From positions 415,569 through 479,568 of the forward strand of contig NZ_JAIOUQ010000003.1 in assembly GCF_019931065.1 (NCBI RefSeq): DNA of 64,000 nt, written 5' to 3'. This stretch comes from Methanobacterium spitsbergense. Its GTDB lineage: Archaea; Methanobacteriota; Methanobacteria; Methanobacteriales; Methanobacteriaceae. Under the pieces are notes generated by a model that was not told the DNA's origin, searched no databases, and saw nothing but the letters and a program-made list of their open reading frames with translations. Positions 1 to 11,398 of the stretch are shown here, in pieces. Made by a program: the position numbers and the translations under genes. Within the stretch, counting starts at the first letter, position 1. Each line of letters begins with the position of its first letter.

Positions 1-1677
1 GTATTCACCAACAATTTCTGTTAGTCCTCGTCCAGGTGGTACCATAGGGAGTATCTCTTCAGGGTCAATTATAACATCGATAAGGTATGGTTCTCCGGAT
101 CTAATGGCATTTCTAATTGTTACGCTCATTTCTCCAGGGTTTTCCACTCTTTCTGCATTAACACCAAAAGATTCTGCAAGTTTTACAAAGTCAGGACTCT
201 GACCAAGGTGGGTGTGTGACATTCTTTTATTATAAAACAATTTTTGCCACTGTGAAACCATACCAAGACGTCTATTATCTAATACACAGATAACTAATGG
301 TATATCATATTCTTTTATAGTTGCTAGGTCTTGACACACCATTAGAAATCCACCGTCTCCACATACAGCTACAACATCATTATCTGGCATTGCAATTTTC
401 GCACCCATTGCAGCAGGAAATCCGAATCCCATTGTTCCAAGTCCTCCTGATGAAATAAACTTTCTTGGATTTCTTGAAGTGAAATAATGGGCCATCCACA
501 TCTGGTTCTGCCCCACATCAGTGGTTACAATTGTATCATCGGAAATGCCTTCATATAACTCTTTTATCACTTGCTGTGGTTTTAATGGAATGTTATCAGC
601 AAATGTTAAACGAGGTATGCAAGTTTTCTTAAAGTTCAATACATGGTTTAACCAAGCACTTTGGTGTTTATTCTCATTTTTACTTTTTGAAATAATCTTT
701 ATCAGATTATTGAGTATTATCTTTGCATCTCCAACTATAGGAACATCGACATCAACATTTTTACCTATTTCGGCTGGATCAACATCTATATGGATAATTT
801 TTGCATTTTTAGCAAATTCTGAAATTAAGCCAGTTGTACGATCTGAGAATCTACAACCAATTGCTATGAGGCAATCACATTCATCAACAATAAAATTTGA
901 TACTTTCCTTCCATGCATTCCTAACATTCCAAGAGATAACTGATCATCTTCTGGAAATGAACCTTTACCCATAAGTGTTGTCGTTACTGGGGCTTCAACC
1001 AATTTTGAAAGTTTTAATAGTTCTTCTGATGAATTTGAAAGTATGATACCCCCACCAGCTAAAATAACAGGCATTTTTGAATTTAATATTAATTCTGCTG
1101 CTCTTTTGACTTGTAATGGATGACCTTTTTTAGTTGGTTTGTATCCAGGAAGATCCATATCTTTGGCTTGATCATAATCGAACTCTTCTTCTTGAACATC
1201 TTTTGGAAGATCTAAAACCACTGGCCCGTTTCTACCTGTTCCGGCTATATAAAATGCAGATTTTATCATTCCAGGAATTTCTTCAGCTTTCATTGCTTGG
1301 AAGTTATGTTTCGTTATTGGCATTGTAATACCAATAGTATCTACTTCCTGAAACGCGTCATTACCAATTAAATGTGATGATACTTGACCTGCAATTGCTA
1401 CTATTGGGGAAGAATCCATGTACGCTGTAGCAATTCCAGTTATAAGATTGGTTGCACCGGGTCCTGAGGTACCAATACATACACCTACCTTACCTGAAGC
1501 TCTTGCAAACCCGTCTGCTGCATGTGCTGCGCATTGTTCATGTCTTACTAGTATATGTTTTAGATCTGAATCGTATAATACATCGTATAACGGAAGTAGA
1601 ACCCCTCCAGGATACCCGAAAACAACTTCTACTCCTTGATCTATGAGTGATTTGATTATGGCTTCGCCACCCTTCAT
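1..1677 (-). CDS. ilvB: Acetolactate synthase large subunit, 3' end cut by window edge
   Basis: Thiamine-diphosphate enzyme that condenses two pyruvates to acetolactate (or pyruvate with 2-oxobutyrate), the first common step of valine, leucine and isoleucine synthesis. 559 codons are visible without a stop, so only a few C-terminal residues should be missing. The catalytic Glu of the VRHEQ motif is near residue 47, and the ThDP/Mg motif beginning GDGGF is near residue 450. Start chosen at the ATG giving MKGGEAIIKSL, the usual N-terminus of the family. A small regulatory subunit (ilvN) normally follows and would lie outside the window. The gene is divergent from purD across a 423-bp gap that holds an inverted repeat at its promoter. 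Seen: motifs and length. Known: family function. Confidence 0.95.
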   Translation of the reverse strand, partial: MKGGEAIIKSLIDQGVEVVFGYPGGVLLPLYDVLYDSDLKHILVRHEQCAAHAADGFARASGKVGVCIGTSGPGATNLITGIATAYMDSSPIVAIAGQVSSHLIGNDAFQEVDTIGITMPITKHNFQAMKAEEIPGMIKSAFYIAGTGRNGPVVLDLPKDVQEEEFDYDQAKDMDLPGYKPTKKGHPLQVKRAAELILNSKMPVILAGGGIILSNSSEELLKLSKLVEAPVTTTLMGKGSFPEDDQLSLGMLGMHGRKVSNFIVDECDCLIAIGCRFSDRTTGLISEFAKNAKIIHIDVDPAEIGKNVDVDVPIVGDAKIILNNLIKIISKSKNENKHQSAWLNHVLNFKKTCIPRLTFADNIPLKPQQVIKELYEGISDDTIVTTDVGQNQMWMAHYFTSRNPRKFISSGGLGTMGFGFPAAMGAKIAMPDNDVVAVCGDGGFLMVCQDLATIKEYDIPLVICVLDNRRLGMVSQWQKLFYNKRMSHTHLGQSPDFVKLAESFGVNAERVENPGEMSVTIRNAIRSGEPYLIDVIIDPEEILPMVPPGRGLTEIVGEY

Positions 1678-2100
1678 AAAAACACCTAACTTACTTTTAA
1701 TCACTTTATTGTCCTTTTTTTAATCTACCTTAATTGAATAAATTCTATTCATTTCAACATTACCATGTTGAAGTATATATTATCTTTTATTAACCATCTA
1801 TCACTGACTGACCCCCCAGCATACAAAACAAAATAATATAGATTTTTTTAAGTTTAACATTATAATTCATCTTATATATTGGATGAGTCGAATTATCCTT
1901 TATAAATCAATAACTCAAATTATTTTGTAAAGATTGATATAGAATTAAATCGATTTAAAGTTATTTTATATAAAAAAATAGAATATTTGGTACTATTGGG
2001 TGTATTGGCCATGAAGTAAACTATTTTATATTGGTATTCTCAAGGTGTCAATCATTTTTATAAGTGTAGGGGATTATAGATTTAGGCAAGGAGGAGTAAC
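1678..2100. other. Divergent ilvB-purD intergenic region
   Basis: No convincing ORF. On the minus strand a TATA-like AATATATACT (1782 to 1773) lies upstream of ilvB and is followed at once by a perfect inverted repeat (1753-1772). On the plus strand a TATA-like TTTTATATTGG (2024-2034) and a strong AAGGAGGAG ribosome binding site (2088-2096) serve purD. The rest is AT-rich with nothing recognisable. Confidence 0.5.
1753..1772. promoter_or_regulatory. Perfect 8-bp inverted repeat at the ilvB promoter
   Basis: TTCAACAT at 1753-1760 and ATGTTGAA at 1765-1772 are exact reverse complements separated by TACC. Read towards ilvB it sits directly downstream of the TATA-like element, between it and the expected start site, where a bound protein would block initiation. 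This makes it an operator candidate. The binding factor is unknown. Confidence 0.45.
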
Positions 2101-3408
2101 ATGAAGATTCTTGTAGTAGGAACTGGAGCAAGGGAACATGCAATTTGTAACGCGGTGAAAGACGCCGAATTATATTCTATCATGAGCAATAGAAACCCGG
2201 GAATATCTCGGATATCAAAATTCCAAATTTCAAGTGAGAAAGATTTGATTGGAGTTAAGAAATATGCTTTGGATAATAAAATTGACATAGCAATAATTGG
2301 TCCAGAGGCACCCCTTGAAATGGGAATTGTAGACGAACTTCAGGCAGCAGGAATAGGATGTGTAGGTCCAACTAAAGAAGCTGCAAGGATCGAGACTGAT
2401 AAGGCATTTATGAGGGATCTATTTGATACTCATAAAATTGGGGGGTCTATTGTTTACAAAGTTTTCGATAGTGTGGAGGATACTGGAGATTTCATTGATG
2501 AATTTGGTCAAGACGTAGTAGTAAAGCCTGTTGGACTAACCGGGGGCAAGGGTGTTAAAATTGTTGGAGAACATCTTGAAGATGGTGAAGCTGCTAAGAG
2601 ATATGTAAAAGAAATAATAGAGAACAAAATCAGCGGTTATGCTCAAGTGGTAATCGAGGAAAGATTAATTGGTGAAGAATTCACTGTACAGGCTTTTGTT
2701 GATGGAGACAAAGTCGTACCAATGCCTGCTGCCCAAGATCATCCTCATGCTTATGAAGGTGATCAGGGTCCAATTACTGGAGGAATGGGATCTTATTCTG
2801 ATAAAGACGGTTTACTTCCATTTCTAGATAGAAAAAATTATCAAGAATCGGTCAAGATAATGCAAGATACAGTTAATGCAATAAAAAAAGAAGTTGGACC
2901 GTACAAGGGTATTTTATATGGTCAGTTTATGTTATGTAAAGATGGACCGAAACTTGTGGAATATAATGCAAGATTTGGGGACCCCGAGGCCATGAATGTT
3001 CTACCTCTTCTAAAAACAGATTTTGTTGAATTATGTGAGAATATAGTCGATGGAAATTTAAAATCAGCTGATTTTAAAAGAAAAGCGACTGTATGTAAGT
3101 ATATGGTGCCTCAAGGTTATCCTGAAACAGGAAAAGCTGGGCAGATAATAAATGTAAATGAATCTAAAATAAATCAAGAAGGTGCACTTGTTTATTACGC
3201 TGCAGTGAATCAAAAGGATGATAAAATATTTACATCTGCATCAAGGGCACTTGGGCTTGTTGGGATTGGAAATACAATATCAGAAGCAGAAGAAATATGT
3301 GAAAATGTTACAAAATATGTTAAAGGTGAGGTTTATCATAGGAGAGATGTTGGAACTGCTAAACTCATTGAAAAGAGAATCAAACACATGAATATGCTCA
3401 GATCATAA
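2101..3408 (+). CDS. purD: Phosphoribosylamine-glycine ligase (GARS)
   Basis: ATP-grasp enzyme joining phosphoribosylamine and glycine, the second step of de novo purine synthesis. The 435 residues match the family. The N-terminal domain opens with [15 protein letters not shown], the nucleotide-binding loop. The ATP-grasp core includes [17 protein letters not shown] (around 139-155) and the [11 protein letters not shown] segment near 225, and the metal-binding region near 295 reads [12 protein letters not shown]. The start is fixed by AAGGAGGAG five bases upstream. It appears to be a single-gene unit; 313 bp separate it from argF. Confidence 0.97.
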   Translation: MKILVVGTGAREHAICNAVKDAELYSIMSNRNPGISRISKFQISSEKDLIGVKKYALDNKIDIAIIGPEAPLEMGIVDELQAAGIGCVGPTKEAARIETDKAFMRDLFDTHKIGGSIVYKVFDSVEDTGDFIDEFGQDVVVKPVGLTGGKGVKIVGEHLEDGEAAKRYVKEIIENKISGYAQVVIEERLIGEEFTVQAFVDGDKVVPMPAAQDHPHAYEGDQGPITGGMGSYSDKDGLLPFLDRKNYQESVKIMQDTVNAIKKEVGPYKGILYGQFMLCKDGPKLVEYNARFGDPEAMNVLPLLKTDFVELCENIVDGNLKSADFKRKATVCKYMVPQGYPETGKAGQIINVNESKINQEGALVYYAAVNQKDDKIFTSASRALGLVGIGNTISEAEEICENVTKYVKGEVYHRRDVGTAKLIEKRIKHMNMLRS

Positions 3409-3721
3409 TTTAACTATTAAATTTTGAGGATTAAACAAATAAAACTGGAACTTACAAAAATTCTAATAAAAATTTAACAAATAAGTACATTCTAGAAATT
3501 AACAATAAAATATAACTAGTAAAATATTAGGATGGATTGTTTTCACATATTATAAATTAGATTATAGTCATGAAAATAAGAGGAATTGGCACGATAAAAT
3601 AAGTTTTTAATGGAATTGGTCAAAAATAACCTAGATTTTCAAATTGTACAGTTAAATTTAAGTAATATTGGAATAAGATAATTTAATTCTTACAGAGAAC
3701 TTCAGTTTTGGAGGATAATTA
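3409..3721. other. purD-argF intergenic region
   Basis: AT-rich spacer with no ORF or repeat that I can support. The argF ribosome binding site (GGAGG, about 3711-3715) is at its end. The argF promoter probably lies in the last 100 bp but no single TATA box stands out. Confidence 0.4.
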
Positions 3722-4627
3722 ATGAAACATCTTTTATCGGTCACTGATGCTAAGAAGGATATATTTGAAATACTAGAATTGGCAGGGAATTTTAAAGAGG
3801 ATCCATATGGTAAAAAACCTTTAAAAAATAAGACCCTTGCAATGATATTTGAAAAAGCATCAACAAGGACCAGGATATCATTTGAAGTGGCAATGTTACA
3901 CCTTGGAGGTAACCCTCTTTATCTATCGGCTTCGGACATGCAATTAGGTCGTGGAGAGATCATTGAGGACACTGCTAATGTATTATCCAGATATGTAGAT
4001 GGGGTTATGATAAGAGCCATCAAACACGAAGATGTACTTCTCTTCGCACAAAACTCGAATGTTCCTGTTATTAATGGTTTAACTGATAAAGAACATCCAT
4101 GTCAGTCATTAACAGACATATTTACTATTTTTGAACATAAAAATAGTTACCAAGTTAAAATGGCATATTTAGGGGATGGAAACAATGTTTGCAATTCACT
4201 TTTACTTACATGTGCTCTTGTTGGTATGGATTTGACAGTAATATGCCCTGCTGGATATGAACCAGACCAAGAAATATTTGAAAAAGCGTTAATGTACGCT
4301 GAAGAAACAGGTTCAAATATTGAGATAACTAGTAATGTTCCTGATGGAGTTAAAGATGCAGATGTTATTTATACAGATGTTTGGGTTAGTATGGGTGACG
4401 AAGCTGAAAAATTGCAACGTTTGATTGATCTGAATGATTATCAAGTTAACATGGAACTTTTGAAACATGCCAAACCTGATGCCATAGTAATGCATTGTCT
4501 TCCTGCTATTAGGGGTCAAGAAATTACAGATGAAGTAATGAAAAGTTCCCAATCTGTTATTTGGGATCAGGCAGAAAATAGGATGCATGTAGAAACGGCC
4601 ATACTTTTCAAACTCTTAAATAAATGA
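3722..4627 (+). CDS. argF: Ornithine carbamoyltransferase
   Basis: Transfers the carbamoyl group from carbamoyl phosphate to ornithine, giving citrulline for arginine synthesis. All family signatures are present: STRTR at 47-51 (carbamoyl phosphate binding), HPCQ at 125-128, the SMG loop at 223-225 that closes over ornithine, and HCLP at 258-261 with the ornithine-binding Cys. The SMG loop separates it from aspartate carbamoyltransferase. Length 301 aa is normal. The start is set by GGAGG a few bases upstream. It is convergent with argS, so two arginine-related genes lie side by side, but they are not in one operon. Confidence 0.97.
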   Translation: MKHLLSVTDAKKDIFEILELAGNFKEDPYGKKPLKNKTLAMIFEKASTRTRISFEVAMLHLGGNPLYLSASDMQLGRGEIIEDTANVLSRYVDGVMIRAIKHEDVLLFAQNSNVPVINGLTDKEHPCQSLTDIFTIFEHKNSYQVKMAYLGDGNNVCNSLLLTCALVGMDLTVICPAGYEPDQEIFEKALMYAEETGSNIEITSNVPDGVKDADVIYTDVWVSMGDEAEKLQRLIDLNDYQVNMELLKHAKPDAIVMHCLPAIRGQEITDEVMKSSQSVIWDQAENRMHVETAILFKLLNK

Positions 4628-4666
4628 ATATATAATAAATTCATTTTTTTCTAATTAATATTCCAT

Positions 4667-6355
4667 CTACATAGATTGTGGAGCTTCAATTCCCATTAGC
4701 TTAAGACAATTTTGTATTGTAATTCGAGATTTGTCTACTATTAAAAGTCTTAAATCTTCTTTATCTGATCCAATTACTGGGACTGACTTGTAGAATTTGT
4801 TGAATGCACCTGCAAGATCTTGTGAGTATTGTGCAATGTTATGAACTCTATTTATCCTAGCAGACTCTTCTATAACAAATGGAAATTTAGATATAATCTT
4901 TATGAGATCAATTTCAAATGGATGTTCAAGATTTAAATCTATAATCTCATCTAATTCCTTTTTCTTGTAGTTAGCTTTCTCTAAAAGTTTGCATGCTCTG
5001 GCATGAGAATACTGTATTGATGCACAACCACGTTCAAAACTCAAAGCTTCATCCCATTTGAAAATTATATGTTTTTCAGGTGATAATCTGGCTATGAAAT
5101 ATCTAATTGCGCCTATTCCAACTTGCTCAGCAATTTTCAAGCGTTCAGATTCATCAAGATCACTTCTTCTTTTTTCAATTTCTTTCATGGCCCTTATAAC
5201 AGCTTCTTCCATTAAATCATCGACACTTATGAAGACTCCCCTTCTAGTTGACATTGATCCTTCTGGAAGAGTAATAAATTCATAAAATATTACTTCAGGT
5301 TTTTTAGCACCGAGGAGTTCAAGGGGTATGTTCAACTGATCAATTGCTAACTTATGATCAGAACCAAGCACATCTATTGAAAGATCAGATTTTTTAGATT
5401 TTTCAAAATGATATGCAAGATCTCTTGTGGAATAAAGTGAAGTTCCATCTGAACGTATGAGTATTAGTTCTTTCTCAATACCATATTCATTCAAGTCCAT
5501 ATAGACAACTTCATTCTTCTTTGTGTATGGATCAAGAAATTTTAATATTTTTGCAACACTACCATTTTTAATGAACCGGCTCTCCCATATAAACGCATCA
5601 TGCTCCACATTGAGTCTAGCAGATGTAGAAGATATACCCTTAAGGCACTCTTTAACAACATTTTCAAAGTGTTTTTCAAGTTCATCATCGCCACCCTTTT
5701 CATATCGTTTTAGTAAAGCACTTACCTCAACTTTGAGATCAGGATCTGCTCTAAGTTTTTCATTAACTTGGAAGTATAGTTTTCCAATTTCATGATCTGG
5801 CTTTCCATTGGGATCCATCTGATAAACATGGTTTAAAATTCCCCAGACAATCATAGCAATTTGTCTTCCCATATCATTTACATAGTACTGTGTTTCTACA
5901 TCGTATCCTGCTGATTTCAAAACCCGTGCAAGAGAATCTCCAATTATAGAATTTCTTATATGTCCTATGTGTAGTGGCCCATTTGGATTGGCAGATGTAT
6001 GTTCAAGGATTATTTTCATATTTTTATCTTGAAGTTTTCCATAATCTTCATTAATGGAATTCAAAACAATTTCTGAGAATTTATCATTATCAACAAAGAA
6101 GTTGATATATGGTCCTTTAGAATCAACCTTTCTAAAAATATTTGGAGTCTTCAGAACACCAAGGATATCGTTGGTAATGTCCATTGGGGCCCTTTTAAGG
6201 TTTTTGGCAAGTTGAAATGAAACTGAACTTGCAACATCTCCTAAATTAGAGTTCGGTGGTTCTTCAATTCGAATGTCTTCTGGAACTTCCCAACCAAGAG
6301 TACTGATAGCTTCTTCAAGCGATTTAATTGATTCTAACATTAAAATTCTGTACAT
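4667..6355 (-). CDS. argS: Arginyl-tRNA synthetase
   Basis: Class I synthetase charging tRNA-Arg. The HIGH-type motif appears as [14 protein letters not shown] near residue 110-125; the N-terminal additive domain comes first and the DALR anticodon-binding domain ends the protein ([13 protein letters not shown] onward). 562 aa with the chosen ATG. An in-frame GTG lies 9 bases further upstream, but it overlaps the AGGTGA ribosome binding site, which sits five bases before the ATG, so the ATG (MYRILML) is preferred. A further ATG five codons downstream is also possible. Convergent with argF, with 39 bp between the stops. Confidence 0.95.
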   Translation of the reverse strand: MYRILMLESIKSLEEAISTLGWEVPEDIRIEEPPNSNLGDVASSVSFQLAKNLKRAPMDITNDILGVLKTPNIFRKVDSKGPYINFFVDNDKFSEIVLNSINEDYGKLQDKNMKIILEHTSANPNGPLHIGHIRNSIIGDSLARVLKSAGYDVETQYYVNDMGRQIAMIVWGILNHVYQMDPNGKPDHEIGKLYFQVNEKLRADPDLKVEVSALLKRYEKGGDDELEKHFENVVKECLKGISSTSARLNVEHDAFIWESRFIKNGSVAKILKFLDPYTKKNEVVYMDLNEYGIEKELILIRSDGTSLYSTRDLAYHFEKSKKSDLSIDVLGSDHKLAIDQLNIPLELLGAKKPEVIFYEFITLPEGSMSTRRGVFISVDDLMEEAVIRAMKEIEKRRSDLDESERLKIAEQVGIGAIRYFIARLSPEKHIIFKWDEALSFERGCASIQYSHARACKLLEKANYKKKELDEIIDLNLEHPFEIDLIKIISKFPFVIEESARINRVHNIAQYSQDLAGAFNKFYKSVPVIGSDKEDLRLLIVDKSRITIQNCLKLMGIEAPQSM

Positions 6356-6458
6356 AAAATTCACCTAAGATTAGTATAACATGTTAAATAAATCTGTTCT
6401 AATAATAAAAAGTTGATTAGGGTTATTTTTCCCCTAATGCAATTTATAAGGATAATTA

Positions 6459-6884
6459 TTATAAACCTCTTATCCAAAGGGTTATATATCCTACTTTTGG
6501 GATTACAAATGGAGTATTGCCGAAACTGATTACTTTAGCCATTACTTGGTCATGATAAACAGGCGCAGGATCTTGAACTGGATTGTTATCTCCCTTAGTT
6601 GTATAATATGGAGTTCCATTTGAATCAGTTCCTGTTGCTATAATTCTATGTATAACTGGTTCTGGGAACCAAGTGGCCCTGTAGATGACTATATCTCCGA
6701 TCTTCAGATCGTCTGGATTAATTTCTTGTATACCTAAAAAATCTGTTTTCTCTATTACAACAACGTCTCCTCTATAAAAGACAGGTTCCATACTTCCAGA
6801 GACCACGACATTCATATGTTGCGCTAAAATTATTCCTATGATAATTATTGCCACGTAACTTAATATTTCCCGGGTATTAGACAT
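6459..6884 (-). CDS. Signal peptidase I, archaeal/ER type
   Basis: Membrane-bound protease that removes Sec signal peptides on the outer face of the membrane. 141 aa with one N-terminal membrane helix (about residues 8-28), then the catalytic Ser31 in the SGSMEP box, and His79 in PVIHRI where bacterial enzymes carry Lys. This Ser-His arrangement is that of Sec11/archaeal enzymes. [11 protein letters not shown] follows as the conserved Asp box. The start is the ATG preceded by AGGAG; an in-frame GTG three codons upstream overlaps that site. Lies 11 bp after ilvD on the same strand, so it is probably co-transcribed although functionally unrelated. Confidence 0.9.
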   Translation of the reverse strand: MSNTREILSYVAIIIIGIILAQHMNVVVSGSMEPVFYRGDVVVIEKTDFLGIQEINPDDLKIGDIVIYRATWFPEPVIHRIIATGTDSNGTPYYTTKGDNNPVQDPAPVYHDQVMAKVISFGNTPFVIPKVGYITLWIRGL

Positions 6885-6895
6885 TTTATGCACTC

Positions 6896-8551
6896 CTATC
6901 TTAAAACTGCTCCCTCATCTGCTGATGTGGCTAATTTCATATATCTTGCAAGGCATCCTTTAATATTCCGATCCGGTTTAATAGCTTCTTTAATTCTTTT
7001 CTTTATCTCTGCTTCAGTAACATCGAATTCCAAGATTCTATTGGGAATATCTATTTTAATAATATCTCCATTTTTCACAGCTGCTAATGGGCCATCTGCC
7101 ATTGCTTCAGGGGATACATGGCCAACACAGGGTCCACGCGTCCCTCCTGAGAATCTACCATCTGTAATAAGTGCAACAGACTTTATTTCCATTCCTGATA
7201 TTGCGGAAGTAGGATTCAACATTTCTCTCATTCCTGGGCCTCCCTTGGGGCCTTCATAACGGATTACAATCACATCTCCTTCGATAATTTCTCCTTTAAA
7301 GATGGATTCAACACAATCTTCTTCACTGTTATAAACCTTTGCAGGGCCTTCATGCTTCATCATATCAGGATCAACAGCACCTTGTTTAATTACAGATCCT
7401 TTTGGTGCTAAATTCCCCTTTAGAACTGCAATCCCTCCTTCGGGATGTATTGGATTATCGAGAGATTTTATCACGTTTTCATCCAGAACTTTTGCATCTT
7501 TGATATTTTCTTTAAGAGAACCACCAGTGCATGTAAGAACTTCCATATCTAGTTTAGTTTCCAAAACCTTTAGAACTCCAGGTATTCCTCCGGCCTTATC
7601 TAAATCTAGCATACTATGAACTCCTGCAGGACTTATAGAGGTTATATGAGGGATTTTTTTACTAAATTCATCGAAGAGATTAAGATCAACTGCTATCCCT
7701 TTCTCTGAAAGCTCATTAGCTATTGCAGGCACATGTAATGTTGTATTAGAGGAACCTCCAAGTGCCATATCGACAGCCACAGCATTTTCAAAAGCACTTT
7801 GAGTCATTATCTTTGAAGGGGTTATATCATTTTTAATTAAATTTAATATCTGTTCTCCAGATTCTCTAGCTATTCTTATCTTTTTCCCTGCAACTGCATG
7901 TGTAGTTGCACAATATGGTAAACTCATTCCAATAGCTTCAGTAATGCATGCCATGGTATTTGCTGTAAAAAGACCTGCACAGGAACCTGGTCCAGGACAT
8001 GCGCATTGTTCGAGTTCAAGTAAATCTTCTTTACTCATTTTACCTGCTGAAACAGCTCCAACTGCTTCATAAACATTTATTAAATCAACAGATTTACCTT
8101 TAAACTCTCCGGGAAGCATGGGGCCACCCGTAACAACTATGGAGGGTATGTCTAACCTGGCAGCAGCCATAAGCATGCCTGGGACTATTTTGTCACAAGT
8201 AGGAATCAACACAAGCCCATCAAACTGGTGAGCCATGGCTACACTTTCGACTGTATCTGCAACAATTTCCCTCGAAGCTAAAGAATAACGCATACCTTCA
8301 TGATTCATTGCAATTCCATCACAAATAGCCATAGTATTAAATTCAAATGCCACTCCTCCGGCATTATTTATTCCTGTTTTAACGGCTTCTGCCACTGTAT
8401 TAAGATGTATATGGCCGGGAACTATGTCTGTGAAACTGTTTGCAACACCTATAAACGGACGATCCATTTCTTCGTCTGTTACTCCACATGCTCTCAAAAG
8501 GGATCTGTGAGGTGCTCTTTGAAAACCCTTTTTAATAGTATCACTTCTCAT
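6896..8551 (-). CDS. ilvD: Dihydroxyacid dehydratase
   Basis: Iron-sulfur enzyme that dehydrates 2,3-dihydroxy-isovalerate and -methylvalerate, the third common step of branched-chain amino acid synthesis. 551 aa, typical. The cluster-ligand motifs [10 protein letters not shown] (near 120) and [16 protein letters not shown] (near 185-200) are present, as is the C-terminal [15 protein letters not shown] motif near 460. GGTGATGAA precedes the ATG. First gene of a probable ilvD-signal peptidase unit; ilvB and a leuA-type gene of the same pathway are elsewhere in the window. Confidence 0.97.
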   Translation of the reverse strand: MRSDTIKKGFQRAPHRSLLRACGVTDEEMDRPFIGVANSFTDIVPGHIHLNTVAEAVKTGINNAGGVAFEFNTMAICDGIAMNHEGMRYSLASREIVADTVESVAMAHQFDGLVLIPTCDKIVPGMLMAAARLDIPSIVVTGGPMLPGEFKGKSVDLINVYEAVGAVSAGKMSKEDLLELEQCACPGPGSCAGLFTANTMACITEAIGMSLPYCATTHAVAGKKIRIARESGEQILNLIKNDITPSKIMTQSAFENAVAVDMALGGSSNTTLHVPAIANELSEKGIAVDLNLFDEFSKKIPHITSISPAGVHSMLDLDKAGGIPGVLKVLETKLDMEVLTCTGGSLKENIKDAKVLDENVIKSLDNPIHPEGGIAVLKGNLAPKGSVIKQGAVDPDMMKHEGPAKVYNSEEDCVESIFKGEIIEGDVIVIRYEGPKGGPGMREMLNPTSAISGMEIKSVALITDGRFSGGTRGPCVGHVSPEAMADGPLAAVKNGDIIKIDIPNRILEFDVTEAEIKKRIKEAIKPDRNIKGCLARYMKLATSADEGAVLR

Positions 8552-9013
8552 TTCATCACCATGAATAAACTATTTAAAATAAATTTAGAAATTTTTATAT
8601 TAAATATATTTCAATGTTATTATTTTACTATTATTTACTCAAATATTATATTTATATAGAATTAACAGAGCATTTATAATTATCATTTCCATTTTAATAG
8701 TTTATAATATAGAAACTATGTGGAAGTAAATTAATCAAAAACAGGATTTGAAAGTGGAATTATTCAATTCATTGACCTTTATAAAAGGTTGCATTGATTA
8801 TTTGGATTATTATTGTTTTAAATGAAGTATCTGATTATTTATTTAATTAGAATAATATTCAATATGTCGAAGTATATTATGAATACAATTATTCAATAAG
8901 ATATTGTTTAATATTAATTCAAATAAATTAATGTTATATTTTTGTCATGAAATAAATCTAGTAGAAATAACATCCAGATAATAACAAATTTTATCGAGAG
9001 ATAAGGTGGTATA
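8552..9013. other. Divergent ilvD-thrS intergenic region
   Basis: 462 bp, very AT-rich, no supported ORF. A TATA-like GTTATATTTT at about 8933-8942 would fit a thrS start site near 8965, and the thrS ribosome binding site AAGGTGG ends the region. The ilvD promoter should lie in the first 80 bp (ATATATTT near 8603). Confidence 0.4.
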
Positions 9014-10858
9014 ATGAGAATACTTTTAATTCACTCTGATTATTTGAAATATAAAACAAAGTCTAAAACCAGGATAGCAGAAAAAATAGAAGATAACAAA
9101 AAAGAAGGCGTTTATGAAAATGCTTTAGTTGTCTTCACAGCAGTAGAAAAGGAAGACGAAGTAGATATGGAAACAGTGGTAGAAAATGCCATTAATGAAA
9201 TAAATGATGTATTTGGAAAGGTAGGCGCGAAAACTGTGGCCATATATCCATATGCACATTTAAGTTCATCTTTAAGTACTCCAGATGCAGCAAAAAAAAT
9301 ACTTACTAATATGGAAATTGGGCTGGAAAAATTGGGCTTGAATGTCAAGAGGGTTCCATTTGGATGGTACAAATCATTTGAAATATCTTGCAAGGGTCAT
9401 CCTCTTTCAGAACTTTCAAGAACCATAACTGCTGAAAAAGTAGATAAGGAAGTATCTGATGATGATAAAAAATCTGAATCTGAAAAATCTGTATTCTACA
9501 TTCTTACAGGAGGTGAAATCATTGATGTTGATGAATTCAACTATGAAGAAAATGATCTTAAAAAACTCGTTGATTACGAACTTGGAAGATTGGAATCATC
9601 AGGTGAAGAACCTCCACATGTAAAACTAATGAGAGAAAAGAAATTAGCGGACTATGAGCCTTCTGCTGATATTGGTCATCTGAGATGGTATCCTAAAGGC
9701 AGACTTATAAGGGATCTTCTATCTGAGTATGTTTATAATTTAGTTACTGAAAGGGGAGCAATGCCTGTTGAAACTCCCATAATGTACGATCTTTCGGATG
9801 ATGCAATAAGGGTACATGCTGAAAAGTTTGGGGAGCGCCAGTACCGTATGGGTACCAAAAATAAACAACTCATGCTCAGATATGCATGTTGTTTTGGGGC
9901 TTTCAGAGTACTTTCAGATTCGTTCTTAACGTGGAAAAACCTTCCAATTGGTATATACGAACTTTCAACCTACAGTTTCCGTTTAGAGAAAAAGGGAGAA
10001 GTTGTTGGTCTTAAAAGACTTCGAGGATTTACAATGCCAGACCTCCATACAGTTTGCGCAGATATAAACCAGTCAATGAAAGAATTTGATGGCCAGATAG
10101 CAATGTGCAAACAGACCGGGATTGATCTTGGTGTGAATTACGAGGTTATTATGAGGGCAACAAAGAGCTTTTTAGAAGAAAACAAGGATTGGGTTTATTC
10201 TGCTTCAGATAAAATTGGTAAACCTGTGTTACTCGAAATTTTACCAGAGAGAAAACATTATTGGAATGCTAAAATGGACTTTGCAGCTATTGATTATCTT
10301 GGAAGGCCTATTGAAAATCCTACAATTCAGATAGACGTGGAAAGTGGGGAAAGATTCGGAATTACTTATATCAATCAAGAAGAAGAAGAAATAAATCCAA
10401 TTATAATCCACTGCAGTCCTACAGGAAGTATTGAAAGGGTTATATGTAGTTTACTAGAGAAAAGTGCAGTTGATAAAAAGGAAAAACCTCCAATGTTACC
10501 AATATGGCTTACACCTACGCAAGTAAGAATAATTCCAATAGCTGAAAGGCATATAGAAAGATCAGAAGAACTAGCTAAGCAGATAAGAGACCAAAACATA
10601 AGGGTGGATATTGACGACAGACACGAAACAGTTGGTAAAAAAATTAGAAATGCAGGAGGAGAATGGGCTCCATATGTAATTGTCATAGGAGACAGAGAAC
10701 TTGAAGGAGGCGCACTGACAGTTAATATCCGTGAAACTAATAAGAAGATCTTAATGGAAATTGATGATCTTGTTAATAAAATTCATGAAGAAACGGTAGG
10801 AATGCCATTCAGGAAACTGCCCTTACCTATAAAACTAGCTAATAGAGTTAGTTTTTAA
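9014..10858 (+). CDS. thrS: Threonyl-tRNA synthetase, archaeal form
   Basis: Class II synthetase for tRNA-Thr. Residues 1-145 form the archaea-specific N-terminal domain related to D-aminoacyl-tRNA deacylase ([18 protein letters not shown], then the [13 protein letters not shown] segment), which edits mischarged Ser-tRNA. The class II core follows from about 210 ([19 protein letters not shown]), with motif 2 around the [20 protein letters not shown] region and the C-terminal anticodon-binding domain from about 500. 614 aa. AAGGTGG lies at the correct distance from the ATG. An oligo-T run just after the stop is a likely terminator. Confidence 0.96.
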   Translation: MRILLIHSDYLKYKTKSKTRIAEKIEDNKKEGVYENALVVFTAVEKEDEVDMETVVENAINEINDVFGKVGAKTVAIYPYAHLSSSLSTPDAAKKILTNMEIGLEKLGLNVKRVPFGWYKSFEISCKGHPLSELSRTITAEKVDKEVSDDDKKSESEKSVFYILTGGEIIDVDEFNYEENDLKKLVDYELGRLESSGEEPPHVKLMREKKLADYEPSADIGHLRWYPKGRLIRDLLSEYVYNLVTERGAMPVETPIMYDLSDDAIRVHAEKFGERQYRMGTKNKQLMLRYACCFGAFRVLSDSFLTWKNLPIGIYELSTYSFRLEKKGEVVGLKRLRGFTMPDLHTVCADINQSMKEFDGQIAMCKQTGIDLGVNYEVIMRATKSFLEENKDWVYSASDKIGKPVLLEILPERKHYWNAKMDFAAIDYLGRPIENPTIQIDVESGERFGITYINQEEEEINPIIIHCSPTGSIERVICSLLEKSAVDKKEKPPMLPIWLTPTQVRIIPIAERHIERSEELAKQIRDQNIRVDIDDRHETVGKKIRNAGGEWAPYVIVIGDRELEGGALTVNIRETNKKILMEIDDLVNKIHEETVGMPFRKLPLPIKLANRVSF

Positions 10859-10869
10859 TTTTTTTTTAA
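10854..10869 (+). terminator. Oligo-T terminator of thrS
   Basis: The stop codon is embedded in a T-rich stretch with an uninterrupted run of about nine T. Archaeal RNA polymerase commonly terminates at such runs without a hairpin. No stem is visible. Confidence 0.4.
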
Positions 10870-10955
10870 ATGTTCATGTTCAAACAACAAAATAAAATAT
10901 TATTTGATGGTAAATCTAAGTTTTTTGTATTAATAATTATTATTAATATTAACTT

Positions 10956-11159
10956 TCATTTCAATATTATTACATAATCTATACATCCACATTCAGGACA
11001 AGTACCTTGAGATTCAACGGGTTCTTCTTTTATATTCCTTCTCGTATTGCCTGAACGGAGTCTATTGTAAGATCCCTTTTCAATAGGTTTAGTTTCTCCC
11101 TTCAAATCTCTGACGAACCCACATTCTTCACATTTAATACAGATTTTTTCATCGGACAT
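10956..11159 (-). CDS. Small zinc-ribbon protein, function unknown
   Basis: 67 aa. Four Cys pairs suggest zinc binding: CIKCEECG near residues 7-14 and CPECGC near 54-59, so a two-knuckle ribbon with a basic middle (RLRSGNTRRN). This kind of ribbon occurs in many small archaeal nucleic-acid or protein-binding factors, but I cannot assign a family or role. The TATA-proximal ATG lies just after a short AT-rich leader. It is divergent from the parA operon, about 240 bp away, with no sign of shared function. Confidence 0.65.
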   Translation of the reverse strand: MSDEKICIKCEECGFVRDLKGETKPIEKGSYNRLRSGNTRRNIKEEPVESQGTCPECGCIDYVIILK

Positions 11160-11343
11160 ATTGCACCAAAATTAACTATGTATATGTTATTTAATATAAT
11201 TTTCCAATGAATGGTAATACTTGTCATACTAACTGTCAACATCAATTATTAAATAAACTTGACCAGAAATACTCAGAATCTGAAATTGGATATTTTCTTA
11301 ATTAATATTGCTAAAATATCAAATTTATAAAAATATTTTTATA

Positions 11344-11378
11344 TTATAAGTTATAAGTTATAATTTAGAACTTATAAC
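11344..11378. repeat. TTATAAG 7-bp array upstream of parA
   Basis: Three head-to-tail 7-mers (TTATAAG, TTATAAG, TTATAAT; 11344-11364), then after six bases the inverted form ACTTATAAC (11370-11378). GTTATAAGT at 11350-11358 and ACTTATAAC are reverse complements. The array lies 20-55 bp before the parA start, over its promoter or 5' leader. The same unit recurs downstream of the parA partner gene and around the ferredoxin gene. Candidate binding site for the partner protein. Confidence 0.6.
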
Positions 11379-11398
11379 AAATAATGGAGGAAGACATT

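Noticed and set aside
521..1646. Plus-strand ORFs of 64-140 codons inside ilvB
   Set aside because: They are shadows of the ilvB frame on the other strand: no ribosome binding sites and no protein-like domains.
1678..1760. Leader peptide or attenuator before ilvB
   Set aside because: No short ORF rich in Leu, Ile or Val codons and no strong alternative stems; archaeal attenuation of this kind is not expected.
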